DNA of 64,000 nt from Ramlibacter sp. WS9 (GCF_003797765.1 NZ_RKMB01000001.1:186001-250000), one strand, 5' to 3'; shown: positions 38,276-46,738, counted from the first letter of the stretch. The notes: generated by a model from the letters alone, not told the origin. Made by a program: numbers and translations.

Positions 38276-38340
38276 GACTAACTTTGCTTCGCAAAGTAAG
38301 TCTGCGCTGAAAGATTTTTTACTCGCGTATTTCATACGCG
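38276..38340. repeat. Two hairpins in the livH-livM gap
   Basis: GACTAACTTTGC / GCAAAGTAAGTC (38276-38287, 38291-38302; one mismatch) and CGCGTAT / ATACGCG (38324-38330, 38334-38340) both close on a TTC loop on the plus strand. The second overlaps the livH stop codon. No T-run follows, so they look like processing or stability signals rather than terminators. Confidence 0.65.
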
Positions 38341-39261
38341 ATCAATAATCTTTTCGCCGAAGAGACCTTGCGGCCTCACCAGCAGGAAGCCCAGCGCCAA
38401 CACATACGCGAACCAGATCTCGATGCCGCCGCCCAGATAGGGACCAAGGAACACCTCGGCCATCTTCTCGCCCACGCCCAGGATCAGGCCGCCGACGATG
38501 GCCCCCGGCACGGAGGTGAGACCGCCCAGGATCACCAACGGCAGCGCCTTCAGCGCCAGCACCGACAGCGAGAACTGCACGCCGAGCTTGCTGCCCCAGA
38601 TCATCCCGGCCACCAGCGCCACGAAGCCGGCGACGCTCCAGACGATGACCCAGATGCGGTTGAGCGGGATGCCGATCGACTGCGCCGCCTGGTGGTCGTC
38701 GGCCACGGCGCGCAGGGCGCGGCCCGTGCCCGTGTACTGGAAGAACGCGGCCAGCGCCGCGACCAGTGCGGCAGCGATCACCGCGGCCGCCACGTCTTCC
38801 TTGTTGATCAGCAGGCCGCCCTGGAAGGTGCTCTCCAAGAGGAAGATCGGGTCCTTGGGCATGCCGATGTCGATCTTGTAGATCGACGAGCCGAAGATGG
38901 TCTGACCGAAACCATCGAGAAAGTACGAGACGCCCAACGTCGCCATCAGCAGCGCGACGCCTTCCTGGTTGACCAGCTTGCCCAGCACCAGCTTCTCGAT
39001 CAGCCAGGCCATGATGACCATGACCACCATTGCGCAGACGAAGGCCAGCGAGTTGGCGAGCCACTTGCTCTCCAGCCCGGTCCACTGCGGAATCCATTCG
39101 GCAAAGCGCGCCATGGCCAGCGCCGCGAACAGCACCATCGCGCCCTGCGCGAAGTTGAAGACGCCGGATGCCTTGAAGATCAGCACGAAGCCGAGCGCCA
39201 CCAGCGAATACAGCATGCCCGACATCAGGCCGCCGATGATTGTTTCGAGATAGGGACCCAT
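38332..39261 (-). CDS. livH: Branched-chain-type ABC transporter permease LivH
   Basis: An inner-membrane permease of 309 residues with about eight helices. GGLMSGMLYSLVALGFVLIFKASGVFNFAQGAM at residues 10-42 is the family opening, and the loop ALRAVADDHQAAQSIGIPLNRIW near residues 182-204 contacts the ATPase. A long helix pair around 60-110 precedes the central NQEGVALLMATLGVSYFLDGFGQTIFG segment. It starts nine bases after the livG stop and is the LivM partner. Confidence 0.94.
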   Translation of the reverse strand: MGPYLETIIGGLMSGMLYSLVALGFVLIFKASGVFNFAQGAMVLFAALAMARFAEWIPQWTGLESKWLANSLAFVCAMVVMVIMAWLIEKLVLGKLVNQEGVALLMATLGVSYFLDGFGQTIFGSSIYKIDIGMPKDPIFLLESTFQGGLLINKEDVAAAVIAAALVAALAAFFQYTGTGRALRAVADDHQAAQSIGIPLNRIWVIVWSVAGFVALVAGMIWGSKLGVQFSLSVLALKALPLVILGGLTSVPGAIVGGLILGVGEKMAEVFLGPYLGGGIEIWFAYVLALGFLLVRPQGLFGEKIIDRV

Positions 39262-39270
39262 TTGCCAGCC

Positions 39271-40092
39271 TTATTCGGAGGTGCCCAGGTAGGCCTTGAT
39301 GACCTCCGGGTTGTTGCGTACTTCGTCGGGCGTGCCGTCGCCGATCTTCTTGCCGTAGTCGAGCACCACCACCCGGTCGCTGATGTCCATCACCACGCCC
39401 ATGTCGTGCTCGATGAGGACGACGGTGGTTCCGAACTCGTCGTTCACGTCCAGCACGAAGCGGCACATGTCCTGCTTTTCTTCGACGTTCATGCCGGCCA
39501 TGGGTTCGTCCAGCAGCAGCACCTGCGGCTCCATCGCGAGCGCCCGGCCCAGGTCGACGCGCTTTTGCAGTCCGTAGGGAAGTTGCCCGACCGGCGTCTT
39601 ACGGAAGGCCTGGATCTCCAGGAAGTCGACGATGTGTTCGACGAACTCGCGGTGGCGGATCTCTTCGCGCTCGGCCGGCCCGATGCGCAGTGCCTGCATG
39701 AAGAGGTTGCTCTTGATGCGCAGGTTGCGCCCCGTCATGATGTTGTCGAGCACGCTCATGCCCTTGAAGAGCGCCAGGTTCTGGAAGGTGCGGGCGACGC
39801 CCATCACCGCCACCTGGTGGCTGTTCATGTGCTTGAAGGTCTGGCCGCGAAAGGTGATCGATCCCTGCTGCGGCTGGTACACGCCGTTGATGCAGTTGAG
39901 CATCGAGCTCTTGCCGGCGCCGTTGGGGCCGATGATGGCGCGGATCTCGTGCTCCTTCACATTGAAGGAGATGTCGGTGAGCGCTTTCACGCCGCCGAAC
40001 GACAGCGAGATGTTGTTCACGTCGAGGATCACATCGCCCGTCTTGCGGGCGCCACTCGCGGCCAGGTGTTCGGCTTCGGTCATCATGTTCAT
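39271..40092 (-). CDS. livG: Branched-chain-type ABC transporter ATP-binding protein LivG
   Basis: A cytoplasmic ATPase of 273 residues. Walker A GPNGAGKSSMLNCING is near 55-70; the signature is degenerate (LPYGLQKRVDLGRALAM) as in many LivG proteins associated with CoA ligases, and Walker B VLLLDEPMAGMNVEEK is intact. The start ATG (40092) overlaps the stop of the upstream acyl-CoA synthetase by four bases, which fixes the start and shows that enzyme and transporter are translated together. The livH start is nine bases past the livG stop. Confidence 0.94.
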   Translation of the reverse strand: MNMMTEAEHLAASGARKTGDVILDVNNISLSFGGVKALTDISFNVKEHEIRAIIGPNGAGKSSMLNCINGVYQPQQGSITFRGQTFKHMNSHQVAVMGVARTFQNLALFKGMSVLDNIMTGRNLRIKSNLFMQALRIGPAEREEIRHREFVEHIVDFLEIQAFRKTPVGQLPYGLQKRVDLGRALAMEPQVLLLDEPMAGMNVEEKQDMCRFVLDVNDEFGTTVVLIEHDMGVVMDISDRVVVLDYGKKIGDGTPDEVRNNPEVIKAYLGTSE

Positions 40093-42035
40093 GCTGCCAC
40101 CTTCACCGGAGCGAATGTCTTGGTGTCGACGATCTTCAAGGTGGCGCTGACGCTGCCGGTGCGGCCGTCCTCGAACTTCACCTGCGTTTCGATGTACTGC
40201 TCGCTCTTGCCACCGTACAGCGCATCGACCAGAACCTGGTACTTTTCGGCGATAAAGCCGCGCCGGACCTTGTTGGTGCGCGTGAGCTCCCCGTCGTCCG
40301 CGTCCAGCTCCTTGTGCAGCACCAGGAAGCGGCTGACCTGCGATCCGGCCAGCAAAGCGTCGGCCGCCAGGTCGGCGTTGACCTTCTCCACGCAGTCCTT
40401 GATGAGTTCGTAGACCTCGGGTTTTTGCGCGAGATCGGTGTAGCCCGCGTAAGGCAGGTTGCGGCGTTCGGCCCAGTTGCCCACCGCGTCGAAGTCGATG
40501 TTGATCATGGCGCAGACGCGCTCGCGGCCGTCGCCATAGGCCACCGCTTCCTTGATGTAGGGGAAGAACTTCAGCTTGTTCTCGACGTACTTCGGGGCGA
40601 ACATCGCGCCGTCGTTCGCGCCGCCGGCGATGCGGCCAACGTCCTTCACACGGTCGATGATCTTTAGGTGGCCCTGCGCATCGAGGAAGCCCGCGTCGCT
40701 GGTGTGGTACCAGCCGTCGGCGGTGAGCACCTCGGCCGTGGCCGCCGGGTTCTTGTAGTAGCCCTTGAGCAGGCCACCCGAGCGAACCAGGATTTCGCCG
40801 TTGTCGGCCACCTTGATCTCGACGCCGCTGATCGGAATGCCGACCGTGTCGGCCTTGGCCTGGTCGTCCGGCTGCAGGCACACGAACACGGCCGTCTCGG
40901 TCGAGCCGTACAGCTGCTTCAGGTTGATGCCGATGGATCGGTAGAAGGTGAACAGGTCGGGCCCGATCGCCTCGCCCGCCGTGTAGCCGACGCGCACGCG
41001 CGAGAAGCCCAGGTTGTTGCGCAGCGGCCCGTAAACCATCGCGTCGCCGAGCTTGTACATGACGCGATCGAGCAAGCCCACGGGCTTGTGGTCCATCAGC
41101 GCCGGGCCGACACGTTTCGCGAGATCCATGAACGCATGGAACATCTTCCGCTTGAGCCAACCGGCGTCTTCCATGCGGATCATCACGGTGGTGAGCAGGC
41201 CCTCGAACACACGCGGCGGTGCAAAGTAATAAGTCGGCCCGATCTCTTTCAGGTCGATCATCACGGTGCCCGACGACTCGGGGCAGTTCACGACGTAGCC
41301 GCAGCACAGCCACTGCGCGTAGCTGAAGATGTTCTGGCCGATCCACGCGGGTGGCAGGTAGGCCAGCACTTCCTCGCGGTGGGTGAGTTTGTCGAACTGC
41401 GCGCCAGCGTGCGCGCGGTCGAGCAGCGTGCGGTGCGAGTGCACCACGCCCTTCGGGTTACCGGTGGTGCCCGAGGTGTAGAACATCGCCGCGACGTCGT
41501 CGGGCTTCGCGTTCGCAACCACGTCCTGGAAGAACCCCGGGTTCTTCTGCGCAAAGGCTTCGCCCGCCGCGATCAGCGCGTCCAGCGACTGCAGGCCCGG
41601 CTCCGCGTACTTGCGCAGGCCACGCGGGTCGTCGTAATAGATGGCAGCGAGCTGAGGGCACTGCTCGCGCACTTCCAGCAGCTTGTCGACCTGCTCCTGG
41701 TCTTCGGCGAACGCGAAGCGCACCTCGGCGTTGTTGATCGGGAATACGCACTCGGCGGCCACCGCGTCCTGGTACAGCGGGATCGGGATCGCGCCCAGCG
41801 ATTGCACGGCGAGCATCGTGGCGTACAAGCGCGGCCGGTTGGCACCGACCACCACCATGTGTTCGCCGGCAGCGAGGCCTGCGGCGTGCAGCCCGCAGGC
41901 GAGGTGACGCACCAGCTGCGCCATGTCGGCCCAGGTGTGCGTCTGCCAGATGCCGTATTCCTTCTCGCGCATGGCCGGATCGGCGGGGCGCTGGGCTGCG
42001 TGCTGAAGCAGCAGCCGCGGGAACGTCGTCTCCAT
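40089..42035 (-). CDS. Long-chain-type acyl-CoA synthetase (AMP-binding)
   Basis: An adenylate-forming enzyme of 648 residues. The motif AMFYTSGTTGNPKGVVHSHRT is near residues 183-203, the acceptor region GSTETAVFVCLQPDD near 375-390, and the domain hinge follows at SGGLLKGYYKNPAATAEVLTADGWYHTSD. Size and sequence resemble FadD15/FAA-type ligases. It is the promoter-proximal gene of the liv cluster and is coupled to livG by an ATGA overlap. I infer that the imported carboxylate is trapped as its CoA ester. It diverges from the Crp/Fnr gene. Confidence 0.92.
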   Translation of the reverse strand: METTFPRLLLQHAAQRPADPAMREKEYGIWQTHTWADMAQLVRHLACGLHAAGLAAGEHMVVVGANRPRLYATMLAVQSLGAIPIPLYQDAVAAECVFPINNAEVRFAFAEDQEQVDKLLEVREQCPQLAAIYYDDPRGLRKYAEPGLQSLDALIAAGEAFAQKNPGFFQDVVANAKPDDVAAMFYTSGTTGNPKGVVHSHRTLLDRAHAGAQFDKLTHREEVLAYLPPAWIGQNIFSYAQWLCCGYVVNCPESSGTVMIDLKEIGPTYYFAPPRVFEGLLTTVMIRMEDAGWLKRKMFHAFMDLAKRVGPALMDHKPVGLLDRVMYKLGDAMVYGPLRNNLGFSRVRVGYTAGEAIGPDLFTFYRSIGINLKQLYGSTETAVFVCLQPDDQAKADTVGIPISGVEIKVADNGEILVRSGGLLKGYYKNPAATAEVLTADGWYHTSDAGFLDAQGHLKIIDRVKDVGRIAGGANDGAMFAPKYVENKLKFFPYIKEAVAYGDGRERVCAMINIDFDAVGNWAERRNLPYAGYTDLAQKPEVYELIKDCVEKVNADLAADALLAGSQVSRFLVLHKELDADDGELTRTNKVRRGFIAEKYQVLVDALYGGKSEQYIETQVKFEDGRTGSVSATLKIVDTKTFAPVKVAA

Positions 42036-42112
42036 TTGCGTGTCCTTATTCGAAGCTCGGGTGAGATGGGCGAATGCTAGAAGTCACTTTGACGTTCCGT
42101 TGTCTTTGCGAC

Positions 42113-42131
42113 GACATTCCTAGGGAATGTC
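42113..42131. promoter_or_regulatory. Inverted repeat in the divergent acyl-CoA synthetase / Crp-Fnr promoter region
   Basis: GACATTCC-TAG-GGAATGTC is a perfect 8-bp inverted repeat with a 3-base centre, located 77 bases upstream of the synthetase ATG and 96 bases upstream of the regulator ATG. It is the only strong dyad in this 192-base gap. It does not match the TTGAT-N4-ATCAA Fnr consensus. Confidence 0.5.
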
Positions 42132-42227
42132 CTAGTAGGGGCTGTCCGGAGCTTGATTCGCGTCAACAAAACGCGGATGTCGCCCCCAATTGGAATCATT
42201 CGCCTTTGGAACGACAATTCCTTCGCC

Positions 42228-42962
42228 ATGACCACCGATCTGACTTTGCACCAGCGGCGCCGCGACCCGACCGCCGAAGAGCTGGAGGGCATCCCGTGGC
42301 TGAAGGTCCTCAAGCCCGACGAATACGCGCGCGCCGCCGGCCAGGTGAGGGTGGGCGACGCGATGCCGGGCGACCATGTGTGCCGCATGGGGCGGCCGGT
42401 GACCTACTGGTTCGGTGTGGTCGAAGGCCTGCTCAAGATGAGCAGCGACAACGAGCAGGGCCAGACCATGACCTTCAGCGGCCTGCCGCCCGGCGGCTGG
42501 TTCGGCGAGGGCACCGTGCTCAAGCGCGAGACGTACCGCTACAACGTCTCGGCGCTGCGCAAGAGCGTGGTCGCCGGCTTGCCGGTCGACAGCTTCCATT
42601 GGCTGCTGGATCACTCCATCGGCTTCAACCGCTTCGTGATGAACCAGCTCAACGAGCGGCTGGCGCAGTTCATCGCCGCGCGCGAGATCGATCGCATGCA
42701 CAACCCGGATCTGCGTGTAGCCCGTAGCTTGGCAGCGCTGTTCAACCCGGTGCTCTTCCCCGGCGTCGGCGATGTCTTGCGCATCACGCAGCAGGAGCTG
42801 GCCTACCTCGTCGGCCTGTCGCGTCAGCGGGTGAATGAGGCGCTGACGGCGCTCGAGGCACAGGGAACTATCCGCGTCGAATATGGCGGCCTGCGCATCC
42901 TGCGCCTGGAGGCGCTGCGTTCGAGCGCGTTCGCGCGCGGTTCTGCGCTTCCCGAGACTTAG
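42228..42962 (+). CDS. Crp/Fnr-family transcriptional regulator
   Basis: A regulator of 244 residues with an N-terminal cyclic-nucleotide-binding-like beta-roll (VCRMGRPVTYWFGVVEGLLKMSS, GGWFGEGTVLKRE) and a C-terminal winged helix (LRITQQELAYLVGLSRQRVNEALTALEAQGTIRV, about 186-220). There is one cysteine (VCRMG) in the sensory domain, and no N-terminal Fnr-type cysteine cluster, so direct oxygen sensing is unlikely. The ATG at 42228 gives a normal length. It diverges from the acyl-CoA synthetase/liv operon and is the likely regulator of that operon. Confidence 0.9.
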   Translation: MTTDLTLHQRRRDPTAEELEGIPWLKVLKPDEYARAAGQVRVGDAMPGDHVCRMGRPVTYWFGVVEGLLKMSSDNEQGQTMTFSGLPPGGWFGEGTVLKRETYRYNVSALRKSVVAGLPVDSFHWLLDHSIGFNRFVMNQLNERLAQFIAAREIDRMHNPDLRVARSLAALFNPVLFPGVGDVLRITQQELAYLVGLSRQRVNEALTALEAQGTIRVEYGGLRILRLEALRSSAFARGSALPET

Positions 42963-43001
42963 ACTCGCGTCTCACGTTTGGCGCTCGTAGACCTCGCGGC
43001 A

Positions 43002-43251
43002 AAGCTGTGCGTGGGCGGGCTGCGGCGCGATGGCTACGGCGTTCGGCATCGCCTGCTTCGCAAGCTCCTGCCGAATCCCTTGCGCCGGGAGACCCCGCGA
43101 CCCGCGCGAAAAAACTCTCTCCGCTTTGCTCCGTTCAAACAATTTTCGCGAGCATGAAACGGTCGCACGGCTGAAGCCGTGCTGGGTCGCGGGGTCACCC
43201 GCCGCAAGCGCCTGGGCTCTATTCGCGCCGCAGCCCGCCCACGCACAGCTT
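43002..43251. repeat. Nested palindromic element E1 (long form)
   Basis: Outer arms 43002-43030 and 43223-43251 are perfectly complementary over 29 bp. Inside are stem TTCGGCA / TGCCGAA (43042-43048, 43069-43075), stem GACCCCGCGACCC / GGGTCGCGGGGTC (43091-43103, 43184-43196), stem CGCGAAAA / TTTTCGCG (43105-43112, 43143-43150) and hairpin GCACGGC-TGAA-GCCGTGC (43165-43182). It has no coding capacity that I trust. Together with E2 it fills the 589-base gap between the Crp/Fnr gene and the glycosyltransferase gene; the rest of that gap is a linker (43267-43345) and a short ATTGCGAATCAAGTCCGCAAT-type repeat near 43519. Confidence 0.85.
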
Positions 43252-43345
43252 CGCAAACCATTGAGGCGCGCAACCGGTGGGGTGCCACCGCTTCGCTGTC
43301 CGCCCGGGTTTCGGCACGCCACCGCAGGCCCGCCACGCGCTCACT

Positions 43346-43475
43346 GCAACGCCGTGCATGGCCGGGCCGCGGCGCGAATAAAGCTCAGCGCGGGGACTCC
43401 GGCAGGAGCTTGCGAAAGCGAGCGATGCCGGACGCCGTAGCCATCGCGCCGCGGCCCGGCCATGCACGGCGTTGC
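43346..43475. repeat. Nested palindromic element E2 (short form, inverted)
   Basis: Outer arms 43346-43377 and 43444-43475 are perfectly complementary over 32 bp. The inner stem TCCGGCA / TGCCGGA (43398-43404, 43426-43432) and loop correspond, on the opposite strand, to the first inner hairpin of E1 and E3. The middle stems of the long form are absent. Confidence 0.85.
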
Positions 43476-43551
43476 CGCGAGGTCCCAGTGTGGGGTTTTG
43501 CGCGCACGCGAGGCATGGATTGCGAATCAAGTCCGCAATCACAGCCTGAGG

Positions 43552-44877
43552 TCAAGCACGCGACGACTGCGCCAAAGCTGCGGGCACCGCCAGCGTCGGC
43601 AGCCGCAACGCCCGCGCAATCGCGTCTTCGTGCCGTGCCATCACCGCGCTCCAATCGAATTCGTCCCGCGCGCGTGCGCGTCCCGCGTTGGCCAACTGGG
43701 CGGCGAGTGCTGGTGTGTGCAGCACCCGCGCAATGGCGTCGGCCAGGGCCCCTGCGTCGGCGGGCGGAACCAGAACGCCGTTGACGCCATCGCGCACCAC
43801 GCTGGGCGTGCCGCCGCTGGCGGTGGCCACCAGTGGCAGGCCGGCCGCGTTGGCTTCGCACAGCACGCGGCCCATGGTTTCGACGTCGCGCACGGCGCCG
43901 CCGGCGTGGCGGCTTTCGTAGCTCGCCAGCACGAACAGGTCGCTGGCCCAGAAGTAGGGCGGCACGTCGTCATGCGGCACGCGGCCCGCGAATCGCACCA
44001 TGCCTTCGAGCCCGAGCGCCTTCGCCCGCGCCTCGTAGGTCTTGCGCCTGCGGCCGTCGCCGACGACGATGAGCTTCAGCCGTGGAAACGCGGACTGCAG
44101 CAGGGTCAACGCGTCGAGCAGCACCTCCACGCCCTTCTTGGTGACGAGCCGGCAGACGGTGAGCAGAACAACGTCGTCGGGCGCCAGGCCCAGTGCCGCG
44201 CGTGACGATTCACGCCCTCCGGGGCTTGGCGCGAAGCGCCGGCTGTCGACGCCGCCGGAGACCACGTCGATGCGCTCGCGCGCGATGCCGATGCCCATCA
44301 GCAGGCCGGCGGTGAATTCGCTATTGGCCAGGATGCCGCAGTGCCCGGCCGCCGCGTCACGCATCAGCTGCTCTCGGGCGCGGCGAAAGACGCGGTCGAC
44401 CCAGTCGGGGTGCTGGCCATGCTCCAGCCACCAGCGCAGCCCGCGCTGCACCGCCTGCGACCCGATGGCGCGGCTGCAAAGCGGGTAGGGATAGCCCAGC
44501 CAGGGCCGAAGGATGTCGTTGCCGACCGATCGGCACAAGAGCGGGACCGCAGTGCGCGTCCGCAGCAATCCGTAGAACACCGTGGACGCGTAGACGGCGT
44601 CGGGTGCGAATTCGCGGATCCGCTGCAGGATCAGCGCGATGTTGTGCCAATACCCCAGCCGTGACAGGATGCGGCGAACCGGATAGCCGCACTCGGCATC
44701 GAAGGCTTGGGCCTGCGCGGCCAAGGCCGGATCGGCCACGCGGTACGTCAGCACTTCGATGGCGGCGCTGGTGCGCGCGAGGTGCGAAGCCAAGTGACGC
44801 GCGTGCGTCTGCATGCCGCCCACCGACGGGGGCGCTTCGGTCAACACCAGCAGCAGGCGGGGGCCGTCCATGCTCAT
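43552..44877 (-). CDS. Glycosyltransferase family 4
   Basis: A GT-B fold transferase of 441 residues. The N-terminal acceptor domain carries the glycine-rich VLTEAPPSVGGMQTHARHLASHL, and the C-terminal donor domain has VVSGGVDSRRFAPSP, LTVCRLVTKKGVEVLLDAL and the E-x7-E region in GRVLCEANAAGLPLVATASGGTPSVV. Such enzymes add sugars to lipids or polysaccharides at the inner membrane. ATG 44877 is preferred; ATG 44871 is possible. It diverges from the pseudouridine synthase gene with 38 bases between starts. No polysaccharide cluster is adjacent, so acceptor and sugar are unknown. Confidence 0.9.
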   Translation of the reverse strand: MSMDGPRLLLVLTEAPPSVGGMQTHARHLASHLARTSAAIEVLTYRVADPALAAQAQAFDAECGYPVRRILSRLGYWHNIALILQRIREFAPDAVYASTVFYGLLRTRTAVPLLCRSVGNDILRPWLGYPYPLCSRAIGSQAVQRGLRWWLEHGQHPDWVDRVFRRAREQLMRDAAAGHCGILANSEFTAGLLMGIGIARERIDVVSGGVDSRRFAPSPGGRESSRAALGLAPDDVVLLTVCRLVTKKGVEVLLDALTLLQSAFPRLKLIVVGDGRRRKTYEARAKALGLEGMVRFAGRVPHDDVPPYFWASDLFVLASYESRHAGGAVRDVETMGRVLCEANAAGLPLVATASGGTPSVVRDGVNGVLVPPADAGALADAIARVLHTPALAAQLANAGRARARDEFDWSAVMARHEDAIARALRLPTLAVPAALAQSSRA

Positions 44878-44915
44878 CAGTTTAAGGCGTCCGAGGCGGC
44901 ACAATCGGGTCTGCC

Positions 44916-45683
44916 ATGGAACCAACGCAACCGACCTCCCGCCTCAACAAACGCATGGCCGAATTGGGCCTGTGCTCGCGACGGGAGGCCGACGACTGGA
45001 TCTCGAAAGGCTGGGTGCGCGTGGACGGTGCGGTCGCGCCGATGGGGCTGCAGGTGGGGCCCCAGGCCAGGATCGAGGTCGATCCCAAGGCGCGTGGCCA
45101 GCAACAGCAGCAGGTCACCATCCTGTTGAACAAGCCGATGGGCTATGTCAGCGGCCAGGCCGAGGACGGCCACGAGCCGGCGGTGGTGCTGGTGCACGAG
45201 CGCAATCACTGGAAGGGCGACGCCTCGAAAGTGCGGTTCGCATCGTCGCAGCTGCGCGGCCTCGCACCCGCGGGGCGGCTGGACATCGACTCCATCGGCC
45301 TCCTCGTGCTCACGCAGGACGGCCGCGTGGCGCGCCAGCTGATCGGCGAAGACAGCGGCATGGAGAAGGAATACCTGGTGCGTGTGACGTTCGGCGAGGT
45401 GGCCGCCGACGTGCAGAAGGCATTTCCCCCGGCGCAGCTGGCCCGCCTGCGGCACGGCCTGTCGCTGGACGGCCAGCCGCTCAAGCCGGCCCAGGTGGAG
45501 TGGCAGAACCCTGAGCAGCTGCGTTTCGTGCTGACGGAAGGCAAGAAGCGGCAGATCCGCCGCATGTGCGAGCAGGTCGGCCTGAAGGTGGTGGGCTTGA
45601 AGCGGATCCGCATCGGCAAGGTGGTACTGGGTTCATTGCCCGTTGGACAATGGCGTTATCTCGCTCCGCACGAGCGCTTCTAG
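44916..45683 (+). CDS. Pseudouridine synthase, RsuA/RluB/RluF type
   Basis: An RNA-modifying enzyme of 255 residues. An N-terminal S4 domain (SRLNKRMAELGLCSRREADDWISKGWVRVDG) is followed by the synthase domain with the catalytic aspartate in PAGRLDIDSIGLLVLTQDG and the C-terminal motif EGKKRQIRRMCEQVGLKVVGLKRIRIG. Its organisation resembles RluF (23S rRNA U2604) more than RsuA, but the target cannot be fixed from sequence alone. The stop is eight bases before the downstream binding-protein ATG, so the two may share a transcript. Confidence 0.92.
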   Translation: MEPTQPTSRLNKRMAELGLCSRREADDWISKGWVRVDGAVAPMGLQVGPQARIEVDPKARGQQQQQVTILLNKPMGYVSGQAEDGHEPAVVLVHERNHWKGDASKVRFASSQLRGLAPAGRLDIDSIGLLVLTQDGRVARQLIGEDSGMEKEYLVRVTFGEVAADVQKAFPPAQLARLRHGLSLDGQPLKPAQVEWQNPEQLRFVLTEGKKRQIRRMCEQVGLKVVGLKRIRIGKVVLGSLPVGQWRYLAPHERF

Positions 45684-45691
45684 GACCTCAC

Positions 45692-46714
45692 ATGAAAACG
45701 GCAATCACTGCATTCACGTTGGCGCTGGGCTTCCTGGCGGGCGCGCAGGCCCAGACCGGCACCGTCAACGCGATCTGCAGCACCGACCAGCCCTGGTGTG
45801 AACTGGCGGCGAAGGAGTTCACGCGGGCCACCGGCATCCGGGTCAACCAGTCCCACAAGCCGACCGGCGAAGCCCAGGCGCAGTTGCGGGCGGAGGCTGC
45901 CAACCCCAAGACCGACATCTGGTGGGGCGGCACGGGCGATCCGTACTATCAGGCGGCCGAAGTCGGCCTGCTCGACGCGTACCGGCCCGACTACCTGGGC
46001 GACCTGCACGGCTGGTCCGTCCGGCAGTACGCGATGAGCCAGAACCACGTGGGCGGCTTCTACACCAGCGCCATCGGCTTCGGCTGGAACGAGGAGTTGC
46101 TGAAAAAGAAGAAGCTTCCCGCGCCCCGGTGCTGGAAGGACCTGCTGGACCCGCGCTACAAGGGCGAGATCGAAACCTCGCACCCCGGCTCCAGCGGCAC
46201 GGGCTACACCATCGTCGCGGGACTCGTGCAGCTGATGGGCGAAGACCAGGCTTTCGACTACCTCAAGAAGCTGCACAAGAACGTCACGCAGTACACCCGC
46301 AGTGGCCAGGCCCAGGCGCGCAACGTCGCCAAGGGGGAAGTGGCGATCGGTGTGAGCTTCATCTTCGGATTCGACAACGAGCGGGTGACCAACAAGTTCC
46401 CGGTCTACTCGGCCGCGCCTTGCGAGGGCACGGGCTACGAGGTCGGCGGCATCGCGCTGGTCAAGGGTTCGCGCAACCGGGAAGCTGCGAAGCGCTACTA
46501 CGACTGGCTGATGAGCCCCGAGGGCCAGCAGGTGGGTGCCCGGGCCAACAGCCTGCAGGTGCCGGCCAACAAGACCTTCAAGCCCGACCCGCGGATCCCC
46601 GCCCTGGACAATGTCCGGCTGGTCAAATACGACTTCGAGAAGTACGGAAAGGCCGCCGAACGGCGCCGTCTGCTCGACCGTTGGGTCAAGGAAGTGGAGT
46701 CTCAGCCGCGTTAA
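45692..46714 (+). CDS. Ferric-type ABC transporter substrate-binding protein (complete paralogue)
   Basis: A periplasmic binding protein of 340 residues with signal peptide MKTAITAFTLALGFLAGAQA. The mature N-terminus has a cysteine pair (AICSTDQPWC), then IWWGGTGDPYYQAAEVGLLD and the HPGSSGTGYTIVAGLVQLMGED segment that aligns with the partial protein at the left edge of the window; both end in an RRRL..RW..EV segment. No permease or ATPase is adjacent, so it may feed the importer at 549-3877 or act as a sensor for the two-component system that follows 83 bases later. Confidence 0.92.
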   Translation: MKTAITAFTLALGFLAGAQAQTGTVNAICSTDQPWCELAAKEFTRATGIRVNQSHKPTGEAQAQLRAEAANPKTDIWWGGTGDPYYQAAEVGLLDAYRPDYLGDLHGWSVRQYAMSQNHVGGFYTSAIGFGWNEELLKKKKLPAPRCWKDLLDPRYKGEIETSHPGSSGTGYTIVAGLVQLMGEDQAFDYLKKLHKNVTQYTRSGQAQARNVAKGEVAIGVSFIFGFDNERVTNKFPVYSAAPCEGTGYEVGGIALVKGSRNREAAKRYYDWLMSPEGQQVGARANSLQVPANKTFKPDPRIPALDNVRLVKYDFEKYGKAAERRRLLDRWVKEVESQPR

Positions 46715-46738
46715 GAAGCCCTAGAGGCCCCTGTCCAG

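Noticed and set aside
43030..43784. Apparent protein-coding frames in the 42963-43551 gap
   Set aside because: They follow the palindromic arms on both strands with matching repeats and have no start signals or families; the DNA is explained by elements E1 and E2.
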